Origin: Micromonospora fulviviridis
GTDB lineage: Bacteria; Actinomycetota; Actinomycetes; Mycobacteriales; Micromonosporaceae
Assembly: GCF_014648395.1 (NCBI RefSeq)
Contig: NZ_BMRA01000002.1
Location: 124,001-188,000, forward strand
Direction: 5' to 3'
Length of the DNA stretch: 64,000 bases
Below, one piece after another: positions 48,402-58,566 of this stretch. The stretch's first letter is position 1, and every line of letters starts with the position of its first letter. A program made the position numbers and the translations under genes. The notes beneath the pieces were generated by a model that was not told the origin of the DNA, did not search any database, and was given only the letters and a program-made list of their open reading frames with translations.

Positions 48402-49874
48402 GTGGCCAACACCCGACTGCCGAGTGCCGGATTCTCGATCACGATCCGGATCGCGGTGCCCGCGGACGCCTCCTCCATCGGGCGGCTGACCACCGCGGCG
48501 GGCGAGGCCGGCGCCATCGTCACCGCCCTGGACGTGGTCGACTCCGACCCGACCCACGTGATCGTCGACCTCACCTGCGACACCGCCGACTCCAACCACG
48601 CCGACCAGGTGGTCGACGCGCTGACCGCGCTCGACGGGGTGGACGTCCGCAAGGTCTCCGACCGGACGTTCCTGCTGCACCTCGGCGGCAAGATCGAGGT
48701 CAGCTCGAAGGTCGCGCTGCGCACCCGCGACGAGCTGTCCCGCGCGTACACCCCGGGGGTGGCCCGGGTCTGCATGGCGATCGCCGAGAACCCGGCCGAC
48801 GCCCGCCGGCTCACCATCAAGCGCAACACCGTGGCCGTGGTCAGCGACGGCTCCGCCGTGCTCGGCCTCGGCAACCTCGGGCCGGCCGCCTCGCTGCCCG
48901 TGATGGAGGGCAAGGCCGCGCTGTTCAAGCGCTTCGGCGGGGTGGACGCCTGGCCGGTGGTGCTGGACACCCAGGACACCGACGAGATCGTGCAGATCGT
49001 CAAGGCGATCGCGCCCGCGTACGGGGGCATCAACCTGGAGGACATCGCCGCGCCGCGCTGCTTCGAGATCGAGGCCCGGCTGCGCGAGGCCCTGGACATC
49101 CCGGTCTTCCACGACGACCAGCACGGCACCGCGATCTGCGTGCTGGCCGCGCTGACCAACGCGCTGCGGGTGGTGGGCAAGCACCTCTCGGACGTGCGGG
49201 TCGTGGTCTCCGGCGCCGGCGCGGCCGGCACCGCGATCATGAAGCTGCTGCTGCGGCAGGGCGTGGGCGACATCATCGCGTACGACCGGCAGGGCGCCCT
49301 GCACCGCGGGCTGCCCGACCTCAACCCGGCCTGGCAGTGGCTGGCGGAGCACACCAACAAGGAGAACTACTCCGGCGACCTGCCCGGCGCGGTGCGCGGC
49401 GCGGACGTGTTCATCGGGGTGAGCGCGCCGAACCTGCTCACCGGCGAGGACATCGCCACCATGGCCAAGGACGCCATCGTCTTCGCGCTGGCCAACCCCG
49501 ACCCCGAGGTGGACCCGCGGGAGGCCCGCAAGTACGCCGCCGTGGTCGCCACCGGCCGCTCCGACCAGCCGAACCAGATCAACAACGTGCTCGCCTTCCC
49601 GGGCGTCTTCCGCGGCATGCTCGACGCGCACGCCGAGGAGTTCACCGAGGAGATGGCGATCGCGGCGGCCCGGGCCATCGCGGACGTGGTCGGCGAAGAC
49701 AAGATCAACCCGACGGTGATCGTGCCGAGCGTCTTCGACTCGCGGGTCGCCCCCGCGGTGGCCGCCGCCGTCCGCGCCGCCGCCCAGAACCCGGCCACGA
49801 CACCCCCGCCGGCCGCCGACCCGGGCCCCGCCGACCTCCCGGAAATCGCGGCCAACGCCAGCGCCACCCCCTGA
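48402..49874 (+). CDS. NAD(P)-dependent malic enzyme with ACT domain
   Basis: 490-aa enzyme that oxidatively decarboxylates malate to pyruvate, linking the TCA cycle to gluconeogenesis and NAD(P)H supply. An ACT regulatory domain (about 10-85, ITIRIAVPADASSIGRLTTAAG) precedes the catalytic part: YTPGVARVCMAI, VSDGSAVLGLGNLGP, MEGKAALFKRFGGVDAWP and HDDQHGTAICVLAAL. The nucleotide-binding loop is VVSGAGAAGTAI. Coenzyme choice cannot be decided from this. The GTG start has GGAGGAG 6 nt upstream. A Pro/Ala-rich tail of about 30 residues is extra. Confidence 0.95.
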   Translation: MANTRLPSAGFSITIRIAVPADASSIGRLTTAAGEAGAIVTALDVVDSDPTHVIVDLTCDTADSNHADQVVDALTALDGVDVRKVSDRTFLLHLGGKIEVSSKVALRTRDELSRAYTPGVARVCMAIAENPADARRLTIKRNTVAVVSDGSAVLGLGNLGPAASLPVMEGKAALFKRFGGVDAWPVVLDTQDTDEIVQIVKAIAPAYGGINLEDIAAPRCFEIEARLREALDIPVFHDDQHGTAICVLAALTNALRVVGKHLSDVRVVVSGAGAAGTAIMKLLLRQGVGDIIAYDRQGALHRGLPDLNPAWQWLAEHTNKENYSGDLPGAVRGADVFIGVSAPNLLTGEDIATMAKDAIVFALANPDPEVDPREARKYAAVVATGRSDQPNQINNVLAFPGVFRGMLDAHAEEFTEEMAIAAARAIADVVGEDKINPTVIVPSVFDSRVAPAVAAAVRAAAQNPATTPPPAADPGPADLPEIAANASATP

Positions 49875-49884
49875 CAGCGCCTTG

Positions 49885-49926
49885 TGGGTGCATCTGTGGT
49901 CGCTAGCGCGACAACAGATGCACCCA
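49885..49926. repeat. 42-bp hairpin next to dispersed repeat copy C
   Basis: TGGGTGCATCTGTGGTCGC (49885-49903) pairs with GCGACAACAGATGCACCCA (49908-49926), with one mismatch in 19 positions and a 4-nt loop. It begins 10 nt after the malic enzyme stop codon and may be its terminator. Confidence 0.75.
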
Positions 49927-49964
49927 AACCCGGCCCCGGCGGCGCGCCCCCGGCGCCTTCAGGT

Positions 49965-50024
49965 GTTGATCAAGAAGTTTGCGTCGGGAACGGGCCTGTT
50001 TCAGACGTAAACTTCTTGATCAAC
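49965..50024. repeat. 60-bp palindromic dispersed repeat, copy C
   Basis: Arms GTTGATCAAGAAGTTTGCG (left) and CGTAAACTTCTTGATCAAC (right). It has the same length as copies A and B and is again between convergent genes (malic enzyme and dapF). Confidence 0.85.
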
Positions 50025-50039
50025 TCGGCAGGGCGGTCG

Positions 50040-50885
50040 TTACGCGCCAAGCGCGGGCAGCGTGATCTCGCCGGTGGCGATCAGCACGGCTGGGCCGGCG
50101 AGCCAGCAGGTCTCGTCGGTGATCGTGATCGTTAGGCGGCCGCCGGGGACGTCGACGGTCATCGTGCCGGTCTCCCGGCCGGCGTCGCGCAGCGCCACCG
50201 CGGCCACCGCGCATGCGCCGGTGCCGCAGGAGAGCGTCTCGGCCGAGCCCCGCTCGTAGACCCGCATGAGCACGTGCCCGTCGGTGCCCTCGACCGGCTC
50301 GCCGGGGGTGGTGAACTCGACGTTCACCCCGGACGGGAAGACGGACGGGTCGATGTCGGGCGCCCGGGTGAGGTCCAGGACGTTCAGGTCCAGGCTGGCC
50401 GGCAGCGCGCAGACCAGGTGCGGGTTGCCCACGTCCACCGCCGCGCCGGTCAGGGTGAGCCCGCCCACCGTGGCGGTGGCCGTGTCGTACAGCCGGGGGC
50501 GGCGCATCTCGACGGCGACCTCGGCGCCCTCGACCCGGGCCCGGACCAGGCCGGCCCGGGTGGCCACGGGCAGCGCCGCGCCGGACGGGGTGGCCAGCCC
50601 GGTCTCCAGCAGGTAGCGCACGAAGACCCGGGCGCCGTTGCCGCACATCTCGGCGAACGAGCCGTCGGAGTTCCAGTAGTCCATGAACCACTCGGCCTCG
50701 CCGGCCAGCGCCACGCCCTCCGGGTGCTTGGCGGCGCGTACCACGCGCAGCACGCCGTCGCCGCCGATGCCGCGCCGCCGGTCGCAGAGCGCGGCGACCA
50801 GGCCGGGCGTCAGGTCGAGCGCCCCGTCCGGGTCGGGCAGGATGACGAAGTCGTTGCCGGTGCCGTGGCCCTTGGTGAACTCCAC
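50040..50885 (-). CDS. dapF: Diaminopimelate epimerase
   Basis: 281-aa PLP-independent epimerase converting LL- to meso-diaminopimelate for lysine and peptidoglycan. The two-base mechanism uses Cys81 in EMCGNGAR and the second Cys in LSCGTGACAVAAVAL; both are present. GHGTGNDFVILPD is the N-terminal signature. It starts at GTG 50885, 7 nt from miaA, so it is in one operon with miaA and the dioxygenase-like gene. Confidence 0.97.
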   Translation of the reverse strand: MEFTKGHGTGNDFVILPDPDGALDLTPGLVAALCDRRRGIGGDGVLRVVRAAKHPEGVALAGEAEWFMDYWNSDGSFAEMCGNGARVFVRYLLETGLATPSGAALPVATRAGLVRARVEGAEVAVEMRRPRLYDTATATVGGLTLTGAAVDVGNPHLVCALPASLDLNVLDLTRAPDIDPSVFPSGVNVEFTTPGEPVEGTDGHVLMRVYERGSAETLSCGTGACAVAAVALRDAGRETGTMTVDVPGGRLTITITDETCWLAGPAVLIATGEITLPALGA

Positions 50886-50892
50886 GCCTCCA

Positions 50893-51804
50893 TCATTCCC
50901 GATGCTCGGCGACCACCCGCAGCGCAGTGTCGAGAAACGCGGGCGAGGCCGAGTCCAGCCAGTGGATTCGCGGGTCGCGGCGGAACCAGGAGCGCTGCCG
51001 GCGGACGAACCGCCGGGTGGCCCGGATGGTCTCCTCGTACGCCTGCGTCTCGGTCAGCTCCCCGGCCAGGTAGCGCAGCACCTGCTGGTAGCCGAGCGCC
51101 CGGCTGGCCGTACGCCCCTCGGGCAGGCCCTGGCCGACCAGCGCCCGCGTCTCGTCGACGAGGCCGTCGGCCCACATCCGGTCCACCCGCAGCGCGATCC
51201 GCTCGTCGAGCAGCGCGGTGTCCAGGTCGACGCCGAGCTGCACCGACGGGTAGTGCGGCGTCGGCGCGGGCAGCGACGCGGTGAACGGCGCGCCGGTCAG
51301 CTCGACGACCTCCAGGGCCCGGACGATGCGCCGGCCGTTGCTGGGCAGGATGCCCGCCGCGGCCACCGGGTCGGCCTCGGCCAGCCGGGCGTGCAGCGGG
51401 GCCGGGCCGACCGCGGCCAGCTCCGCCTCCAGCCGCTCCCGCACCGCCGGGTCGGTGCCGGGGAACTCGAACTGTTCCAGCACGGCCCGTACGTAGAGCC
51501 CGGAGCCGCCGACCAGCAGCGGCACCTTTCCCCGGGCCAGGATGTCGTCGACCGCCGCGCGGGCCAGTTTCTGGTATTCGGCGACGCTGGCCGGCTCGGT
51601 CACCGGCCAGATGTCGAGCAGGTGGTGCGGCACGCCCTCCCGCTCGGCCGGGGTCAGCTTGGCGGTGCCGATGTCCATGCCCCGGTAGAGCTGCATCGAG
51701 TCGGCGTTGACCACCTCGCCGTCGAGGGCGTGCGCCAGGGCGATGCTCAGCGCGGACTTGCCCGCCGCGGTCGGCCCGACCACGGCGACGACGGTTCCGC
51801 TCAC
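50893..51804 (-). CDS. miaA: tRNA dimethylallyltransferase
   Basis: 303-aa enzyme that adds the dimethylallyl group to N6 of A37 in tRNAs reading U-starting codons. The P-loop is VGPTAAGKSALS and the substrate motif is NADSMQLYRGMDIGTAK. VGGSGLYVRAVL and SRALGYQQVL are conserved, as is the C-terminal RATRRFVRRQRSWFRRD that grips tRNA. GTG 51804 overlaps the upstream stop codon by GTGA. Its product is the substrate of MiaB, encoded 4 kb away on the same strand. Confidence 0.97.
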   Translation of the reverse strand: MSGTVVAVVGPTAAGKSALSIALAHALDGEVVNADSMQLYRGMDIGTAKLTPAEREGVPHHLLDIWPVTEPASVAEYQKLARAAVDDILARGKVPLLVGGSGLYVRAVLEQFEFPGTDPAVRERLEAELAAVGPAPLHARLAEADPVAAAGILPSNGRRIVRALEVVELTGAPFTASLPAPTPHYPSVQLGVDLDTALLDERIALRVDRMWADGLVDETRALVGQGLPEGRTASRALGYQQVLRYLAGELTETQAYEETIRATRRFVRRQRSWFRRDPRIHWLDSASPAFLDTALRVVAEHRE

Positions 51805-52520
51805 ACCTTCTCCCAGTTCGCCACGAAGTAGGCAACGCCGTAGGGGGCCTGGTGGTAGCTGACGTCGCCACGCCAGTCGCCGCCCGCCGCCCGGACCGCG
51901 CCGGCCAGCACCTGCCAGGGCGCCCGCCCGGCGGCCTTCAGCTCCGCCGACAGCACCGGGTCCAGGCCGAGCAGGGCCTCGACGTCCGCGCCGGCCAGGG
52001 CCGCGGCGACCCCCTCGTCGTACGCGGGCGCGCGCGGGTCGTCGTAGCCGGGCGCCTTGACGCCCCGGCAGGCCGACCCGTCCCCGAGCACCAGCAGCGC
52101 GGTCCGCTCGTCCGCCCCCGCCACCAGCTCGGCGCCGAGGGCGGCGCACTCGGCCGGGGACGCGTCGGCGGCGACCGCCCGGGCCAGCCGGGGCAGCTCG
52201 GTGCCGGACCGGTTCACCAGCCAGGCGCCGATGGTCAGGCTCAGCGGCAGGCGGTCACTCCCGGCGCAGTTGACCTTCCAGAGCCGCACCTGCCGGTCCA
52301 GCCCGAAGGGACGCAGCGAGCCGTGGTCGGCGCTGCCGAACCGTTCCGTCTCCGGCCCGGCGCCGAGCAGCAGGATCACCTCGGGGTCGGCGGCGAGCAG
52401 CCGGGCCACGGCCGCGTCGGCGGCGGCGCGGAGGTCGTCCAGCTCGGGCGCGGCGGCGCCGGCCAGCTCGGGCACGATCAGGGGCGGGTGGGGGCAGACG
52501 GCGGCGGCGACCAGGGGCAC
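51801..52520 (-). CDS. Class III extradiol dioxygenase subunit B-like protein
   Basis: 239-aa protein of the LigB-like fold. It begins VAAAVCPHPPLIVPELAG, the family N-terminus with the His metal ligand. ALLVLGDGSACRG and PGYDDPRAPAYDEGVAAALAG follow. Stand-alone forms in this position between miaB and miaA are conserved in actinobacteria, but enzymatic activity is unproven. It is translationally coupled to miaA (GTGA). It starts at GTG 52520. Confidence 0.87.
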   Translation of the reverse strand: MPLVAAAVCPHPPLIVPELAGAAAPELDDLRAAADAAVARLLAADPEVILLLGAGPETERFGSADHGSLRPFGLDRQVRLWKVNCAGSDRLPLSLTIGAWLVNRSGTELPRLARAVAADASPAECAALGAELVAGADERTALLVLGDGSACRGVKAPGYDDPRAPAYDEGVAAALAGADVEALLGLDPVLSAELKAAGRAPWQVLAGAVRAAGGDWRGDVSYHQAPYGVAYFVANWEKV

Positions 52521-52722
52521 CGGTCCAACCTATCCGTATCCCCCGGTGCGTCCCCGCGCCGATCCGGTCATCGAGGCGCTACGACACCGTATGGTCACGG
52601 TCGACGACAGGCGCTCGACACGGACCGGGTCGGACCTGTGACAATGCCGGGAGAACTTTGCTGCGCCGTGGCGGCGATCGCGGGAGGTGTCCCGTCGACG
52701 CCGGGAGAACGAGGATGGGCAC

Positions 52723-53931
52723 ATGAGCGACTGGACTGCCTTCGGACGGGTCGACGAGGACGGCACCGTCTACGTCAAGACCGCCGAGGGCGAGCGGGTG
52801 GTCGGATCCTGGCAGGCGGGGGCACCGGAGGAAGGGCTCGCCCACTTCGCCCGGCGCTTCGCCGACCTGGTGACGGAGGTGGACCTGACCGAGGCCCGGC
52901 TCAACTCGGGCGCGGCGGACGCCGGCCACTCGCTGACCACGATCCGGCGGATCCGCGCCTCGCTGGCCGAGGCACACGTCGTCGGCGACATCGACGCCCT
53001 GGCCGCGCGCCTGGACAAGCTGGCCACGGTGGCCGAGGAGAAGGCCGGCGAGGCCAAGGCCGCCCGGGACGCCGCCCGCGGCGAGGCCCTCGCGCGCAAG
53101 ACCGCCCTGGTCGAGGAGGCGGAGAAGCTGGCCGCCGAGTCGACCGGCTGGAAGACCGCCGGCGACCGGCTCAAGGAGATCCTCGACGAGTGGAAGACCA
53201 TCCGCGGGGTCGACAAGAAGGCCGACGGTGAGCTGTGGAAGCGGTTCGCGGCCGCGCGCGACGGCTTCACCCGCCGCCGGGGCGCCCACTTCGCCTCGCT
53301 GGACCAGCAGCGCAAGCAGGCGCAGGGGATCAAGGAGGAGCTGGTCGCCGAGGCCGAGAAGCTCAAGGAGTCGACCGACTGGGGCACCACCGCCAACCAG
53401 CTCAAGGACCTGATGGCCCAGTGGAAGGCCGCGCCGCGCGCCTCCAAGGAGGCCGAGCAGAAGCTCTGGGAACGGTTCCGGGCGGCGCAGGACGAGTTCT
53501 TCACCCGGCGTAGCGAGGTCTTCTCGGCGCGGGACAACGAGCAGCGCGCCAACCTGGAGCGCAAGCAGGCCCTGCTCGCCGAGGCCGAGGCGCTCGACGT
53601 CGACGCCGACCCGAAGGGCGCCCAGGCGAAGCTGCGCGAGATCCAGGCGCAGTGGCACGAGGCCGGCCGGGTCCCCCGCGAGGCCGCCGCCGGGCTGGAG
53701 CGCCGGCTGCGCGCCGTGGACGACAAGGTCCGCGAGGTCATGGACTCGGCGTGGCGGCGCACCTCCAAGGAGGACAACCCGCTGCTGGCCCAGATGCGGG
53801 CCCAGGTCGCCGAGGCCGAGGACCGGCTGGCCCGGGCGCAGGCGGCCGGCGACACCCGCCGGATCAAGGAGGCCGAGCAGGCGCTCGCCTCGAAGCGGCA
53901 GTTCCTCCAGCTGGCCGAGCAGGCCGGCTGA
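52723..53931 (+). CDS. DUF349 domain-containing protein
   Basis: 402-aa, highly charged, all-helical protein. At least three DUF349 units are visible, each with a W...L...W...R/K-F pattern: TGWKTAGDRLKEILDEWKTI, TDWGTTANQLKDLMAQWKAA and GAQAKLREIQAQWHEAGRVP. Long coiled-coil stretches join them and the end is helical (AEQALASKRQFLQLAEQAG). DUF349 proteins are found in many bacteria and appear linked to RNA or competence functions in some; no clear role is known. ATG 52723 gives MSDWTAFGRVDEDGTVYV, the usual N-terminus. Confidence 0.9.
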   Translation: MSDWTAFGRVDEDGTVYVKTAEGERVVGSWQAGAPEEGLAHFARRFADLVTEVDLTEARLNSGAADAGHSLTTIRRIRASLAEAHVVGDIDALAARLDKLATVAEEKAGEAKAARDAARGEALARKTALVEEAEKLAAESTGWKTAGDRLKEILDEWKTIRGVDKKADGELWKRFAAARDGFTRRRGAHFASLDQQRKQAQGIKEELVAEAEKLKESTDWGTTANQLKDLMAQWKAAPRASKEAEQKLWERFRAAQDEFFTRRSEVFSARDNEQRANLERKQALLAEAEALDVDADPKGAQAKLREIQAQWHEAGRVPREAAAGLERRLRAVDDKVREVMDSAWRRTSKEDNPLLAQMRAQVAEAEDRLARAQAAGDTRRIKEAEQALASKRQFLQLAEQAG

Positions 53932-53945
53932 GCCGAGCTTCACCG

Positions 53946-53980
53946 GGAGCCCCCGGTCCCGCCTCGGGACCGGGGGCTCT
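53946..53980 (+). terminator. Terminator hairpin after the DUF349 gene
   Basis: GAGCCCCCGGTCCC (53947-53960) pairs perfectly with GGGACCGGGGGCTC (53966-53979) around a GCCTC loop, 15 nt after the stop codon. Confidence 0.8.
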
Positions 53981-54005
53981 CCCGTGTCCGGCGCCGGCCG
54001 GGAAC

Positions 54006-54021
54006 GGGAAAGCGTCTTCCC
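54006..54021. promoter_or_regulatory. Imperfect palindrome upstream of the cellulase promoter
   Basis: GGGAAAGCGTCTTCCC has GGGAA/TTCCC arms around a central AAGCGT-like core, as seen in LacI-family operators that control sugar genes. It lies 22 bp upstream of the -35 element. The match is weak. Confidence 0.25.
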
Positions 54022-54043
54022 GGCCCGGTCCCCCGGTCGCGTG

Positions 54044-55898
<1,855 letters not shown>

Positions 55899-55903
55899 GA
55901 CGC

Positions 55904-55939
55904 GACGGCCGGGGCCGCCACGGGGCGGTCCCGGCCGTC
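55904..55939. terminator. Terminator hairpin between cellulase and miaB
   Basis: GACGGCCGGG (55904-55913) pairs with CCCGGCCGTC (55930-55939), and CCGCC with GGCGG inside. It lies in the 50-bp gap between two convergent genes. Confidence 0.72.
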
Positions 55940-55948
55940 GGCGGTCGT

Positions 55949-57448
55949 TCAGTGGGCGGCGCAGCCGCCGGTGGGGGCGGGCACCGCGGCCGGCGCGCCG
56001 ATCGTCGGCAGCCCGAGCAGCACCCCGGGGGTACGCGGGGAGCGCCCCGCCTCGGCCGCGTCGCCGGCCCGGGTGCGCCGGTGCGACAGCGGCTCACCGT
56101 CGGCGTTCAGGTGGTGCGGGGCGGCGTAGGTGACCGTGGTGTGCACGATGTCGCCCGGCCGGATCTGCCCGGCCAGCGACCCGGCGTCGAAGTGCACGAG
56201 CCGGCCGTCCCGGGCCCGGCCGGACAGCCGGCCGGTGCGCTCGTCCTTGCGCCCTTCGCCGACCGCGACCAGCACCTCGACGGTCTCCCCGACCAGCTTC
56301 CGGTTCTCCGCCCAGGTGATCTCCTCGACCGTGGCGATCAGCCGCTCGTACCGCTCCTGCACTACCTGCTTGGGCAGCTGGCCGTCCATGGTCGCGGCCG
56401 GGGTGCCGGGGCGCTTCGAGTACTGGAAGGTGAACGCGGACGAGAAGCGGGCCTCCCGGACCACGTCGAGGGTCTTCTCGAAGTCGGCGTCGGTCTCGCC
56501 GGGGAAGCCCACGATGATGTCGGTGGTGATCGCCGCGTCGGGCATCGCCGCGCGGACCTTCTCGATGATCCCCAGGTACTTCTCCGACCGGTACGAGCGG
56601 CGCATGGCGCGCAGCACGTCGTCGGAGCCGGACTGGAGCGGCATGTGCAGCGAGTGGCAGACGTTCGGCGTCTCGGCCATCGCGGCGATCACGTCGTCGG
56701 TGAAGTCCTTCGGGTGCGGGCTGGTGAACCGGACCCGCTCCAGCCCGTCGATGTCACCGCAGGCCCGCAGCAGCTTGCCGAAGGCGTACCGGTCGCCGAA
56801 CTCGACGCCGTAGGAGTTGACGTTCTGCCCGAGCAGCGTCACCTCCAGCACGCCCTCGTCGACCAGGGCGCGCACCTCGGAGAGGATGTCGCCGGGCCGG
56901 CGGTCCTTCTCCTTGCCGCGCAGGGAGGGCACGATGCAGAACGTGCAGGTGTTGTTGCAGCCCACCGAGATCGACACCCAGCCGGCGTACGTCGACTCGC
57001 GCCGGGTCGGCAGCGTGGACGGGAACACGTCGAGGGATTCGAGGATCTCCACCTCGGCGGCGGTGTTGTGCCGGGCCCGCTCCAGCAGCACCGGCAGCGA
57101 GCCGATGTTGTGGGTGCCGAAGACCACGTCCACCCAGGGGGCCTTGCGGACGATCTCGCCGCGGTCCTTCTGGGCCAGGCAGCCGCCGACCGCGATCTGC
57201 ATCCCCGGGTGCTTGTCCTTCACGGGGCGCAGATGACCCAGGTTGCCGTAGAGCCGGTTGTCGGCGTTCTCCCGGACGGCGCAGGTGTTGAACACCACCA
57301 CGTCGGGCTGCTCGTCGGCCTCGGCGGCGCGCACGTAGCCGGCCTGTTCGAGCAGGCCGGAGATGCGCTCGGAGTCGTGCACGTTCATCTGGCAGCCGTA
57401 CGTGCGCACCTGGTAGGTGCGCGGGCTGCCCGCGGCTGCGGTAGTCAT
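55949..57448 (-). CDS. miaB: tRNA-2-methylthio-N6-dimethylallyladenosine synthase
   Basis: 499-aa radical-SAM methylthiotransferase acting after MiaA on A37 of tRNA. The N-terminal UPF0004 domain has [31 protein letters not shown] and VGGCLAQ (three Cys for the auxiliary cluster). The radical-SAM motif is [12 protein letters not shown] (CxxxCxxC). The TRAM domain is about 370-440. The C-terminal extension of some 60 residues is not conserved and ends GGCAAH. ATG 57448 ([18 protein letters not shown]) is chosen; the frame is open to 57760. Confidence 0.96.
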   Translation of the reverse strand: MTTAAAGSPRTYQVRTYGCQMNVHDSERISGLLEQAGYVRAAEADEQPDVVVFNTCAVRENADNRLYGNLGHLRPVKDKHPGMQIAVGGCLAQKDRGEIVRKAPWVDVVFGTHNIGSLPVLLERARHNTAAEVEILESLDVFPSTLPTRRESTYAGWVSISVGCNNTCTFCIVPSLRGKEKDRRPGDILSEVRALVDEGVLEVTLLGQNVNSYGVEFGDRYAFGKLLRACGDIDGLERVRFTSPHPKDFTDDVIAAMAETPNVCHSLHMPLQSGSDDVLRAMRRSYRSEKYLGIIEKVRAAMPDAAITTDIIVGFPGETDADFEKTLDVVREARFSSAFTFQYSKRPGTPAATMDGQLPKQVVQERYERLIATVEEITWAENRKLVGETVEVLVAVGEGRKDERTGRLSGRARDGRLVHFDAGSLAGQIRPGDIVHTTVTYAAPHHLNADGEPLSHRRTRAGDAAEAGRSPRTPGVLLGLPTIGAPAAVPAPTGGCAAH

Positions 57449-57500
57449 GACCCGGACAGCGTATCCGGGCGGAGCTGGTCGGACCGAACGAGGAGGAGCC

Positions 57501-57728
57501 GTGTGCCGGAGCATCAAGACCCTGCGTGAGCCGTACGTCCCGGTGGTGACCGAGGAGGACGTCCGGGCAGCCGCGCTCCAGTACGTCCGGAAGATCTCCG
57601 GGTTCCGCGCCCCCGCGCCGCACAACGCCGCCGCGTTCGACTCGGCGGTCGACGCCGTGGCGGCGGCCACCGCCACGCTCCTGGACCAGCTCGTGGTCCG
57701 GGGCCAGCAGCCGGCGGCCCGAGGCTGA
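57501..57728 (+). CDS. DUF2277 domain-containing protein
   Basis: 75-aa protein. [35 protein letters not shown] is the DUF2277 signature, followed by [19 protein letters not shown]. The function is unknown. The GTG start has AGGAGGA directly upstream. It is divergent from miaB, 52 nt away, and the 53-bp tandem repeat begins 12 nt after its stop codon. Confidence 0.88.
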   Translation: MCRSIKTLREPYVPVVTEEDVRAAALQYVRKISGFRAPAPHNAAAFDSAVDAVAAATATLLDQLVVRGQQPAARG

Positions 57729-57740
57729 ACCTGCCGGGGC

Positions 57741-57860
57741 GGCCCCTCGCCGCCGGTCACGCGGCTGGGTGCTCGGCCCGCTGTGCCGGGGCCGGCCCCT
57801 CGCCGCCGGTCACGCGGCTGGGTGCTCGGCCCGCTGTGCCGGGGCCGGCCCCTCGCCGCC
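57741..57860. repeat. 53-bp tandem repeat, about 2.3 units
   Basis: The start of the unit, GGCCCCTCGCCGCCGGTCAC, occurs at 57741 and 57794 and, with its end changed, at 57847. Spacing is exactly 53 bp each time. The first two units are identical over their shared length. The third is cut short where it meets the stop codon of the unknown gene (57863). CCTCGCCGCC (57851-57860) can pair with GGCGGCGAGG (57869-57878). Confidence 0.85.
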
Positions 57861-57862
57861 GG

Positions 57863-58342
57863 TCAGGCGGCGGCGAGGGCCGGGGCGACTGAGTCGGGGG
57901 CCCACCGGGAGCGGTGGCACTGCGACCAGCCCCGGCAGCGGGGATCCGCCACGGTGCAGAGCCGCTGGTCGCTGAGGACCTCGCCGTCGTCGGTCTCGAC
58001 CACGTCGAAGTGCACCGGGCGGATCGTGCCGTCCGGGCTGACCAGCAGGTGCCGCCCGGCGTCGAGGGTGTCGTCGCGCATCAGGCAGTTGCGGTCCAGC
58101 AGCCGGGCCAGCGCCGCGATGCTGGGCAGCTCCGGCAGGCGCTCGGGCACGCCGTAACAGTCGACCACGGTCCCGTACACCCCGGGCGCCTCCCACACGT
58201 CGCAGACCACCGCGTACGCGGGAAGCCGGGCCGGGTCGGCCACCGCGAGGGGCATCACCACCCGACCGAGCGCCTCGGCCAGCGCCGGGTAGACCTCCAC
58301 GGGCGCCGCGCCGTCGATTCTCCAGTTCCACAGCTCGGTCAT
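57863..58342 (-). CDS. Hypothetical protein
   Basis: 159-aa protein I do not recognise. It starts MTELWNWRIDGAAPVEVYP after a strong GAGGAGG. The middle part is mixed alpha/beta (VMPLAVADPARLPAYAVVCDVWEAPGVYGTVVDCYG) and the end is RLCTVADPRCRGWSQCHRSRWAPD. It has five or more cysteines, some clustered near the C-terminus. No signal peptide or membrane helix is evident. The region upstream carries GAGCGCAGCGAGGAGG, similar to the start of the gene ending at 4924. The 3' end forms a hairpin with a 53-bp tandem repeat. Confidence 0.72.
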   Translation of the reverse strand: MTELWNWRIDGAAPVEVYPALAEALGRVVMPLAVADPARLPAYAVVCDVWEAPGVYGTVVDCYGVPERLPELPSIAALARLLDRNCLMRDDTLDAGRHLLVSPDGTIRPVHFDVVETDDGEVLSDQRLCTVADPRCRGWSQCHRSRWAPDSVAPALAAA

Positions 58343-58516
58343 GCCGCCTCCTCGCTGCGCTCGTCCCACCGGCCTCCGGATCGGGCCTTACTGACGATGG
58401 TGGGGTGCATATGACCTCAGCCGGGCGCAAGTTACCGGTCTGTGACCATTCCGGGCAAAATTTCCCCGGGCGACGTTGCCCAGAGTAGCGGGAAGATGAC
58501 AGTTTATCGGGTATGG

Positions 58517-58564
58517 TGCCGCGTTCGCGGCAGGAATCACCGGGAGTGGCGCCGCCTTCGCGGC
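58517..58564. repeat. Two short GC hairpins downstream of selD
   Basis: TGCCGC-GTTC-GCGGCA (58517-58532) and GCCGC-CTTC-GCGGC (58551-58564) are similar tetraloop hairpins 18 bp apart, immediately after the selD stop codon on the minus strand. They may form its terminator. Confidence 0.5.
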
Positions 58565-58566
58565 TT

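Noticed and set aside
58371..58566. tRNA-Sec gene downstream of selD
   Set aside because: The hairpins there do not form a cloverleaf and there is no T-loop GGTTCGA sequence or TCA anticodon arm.
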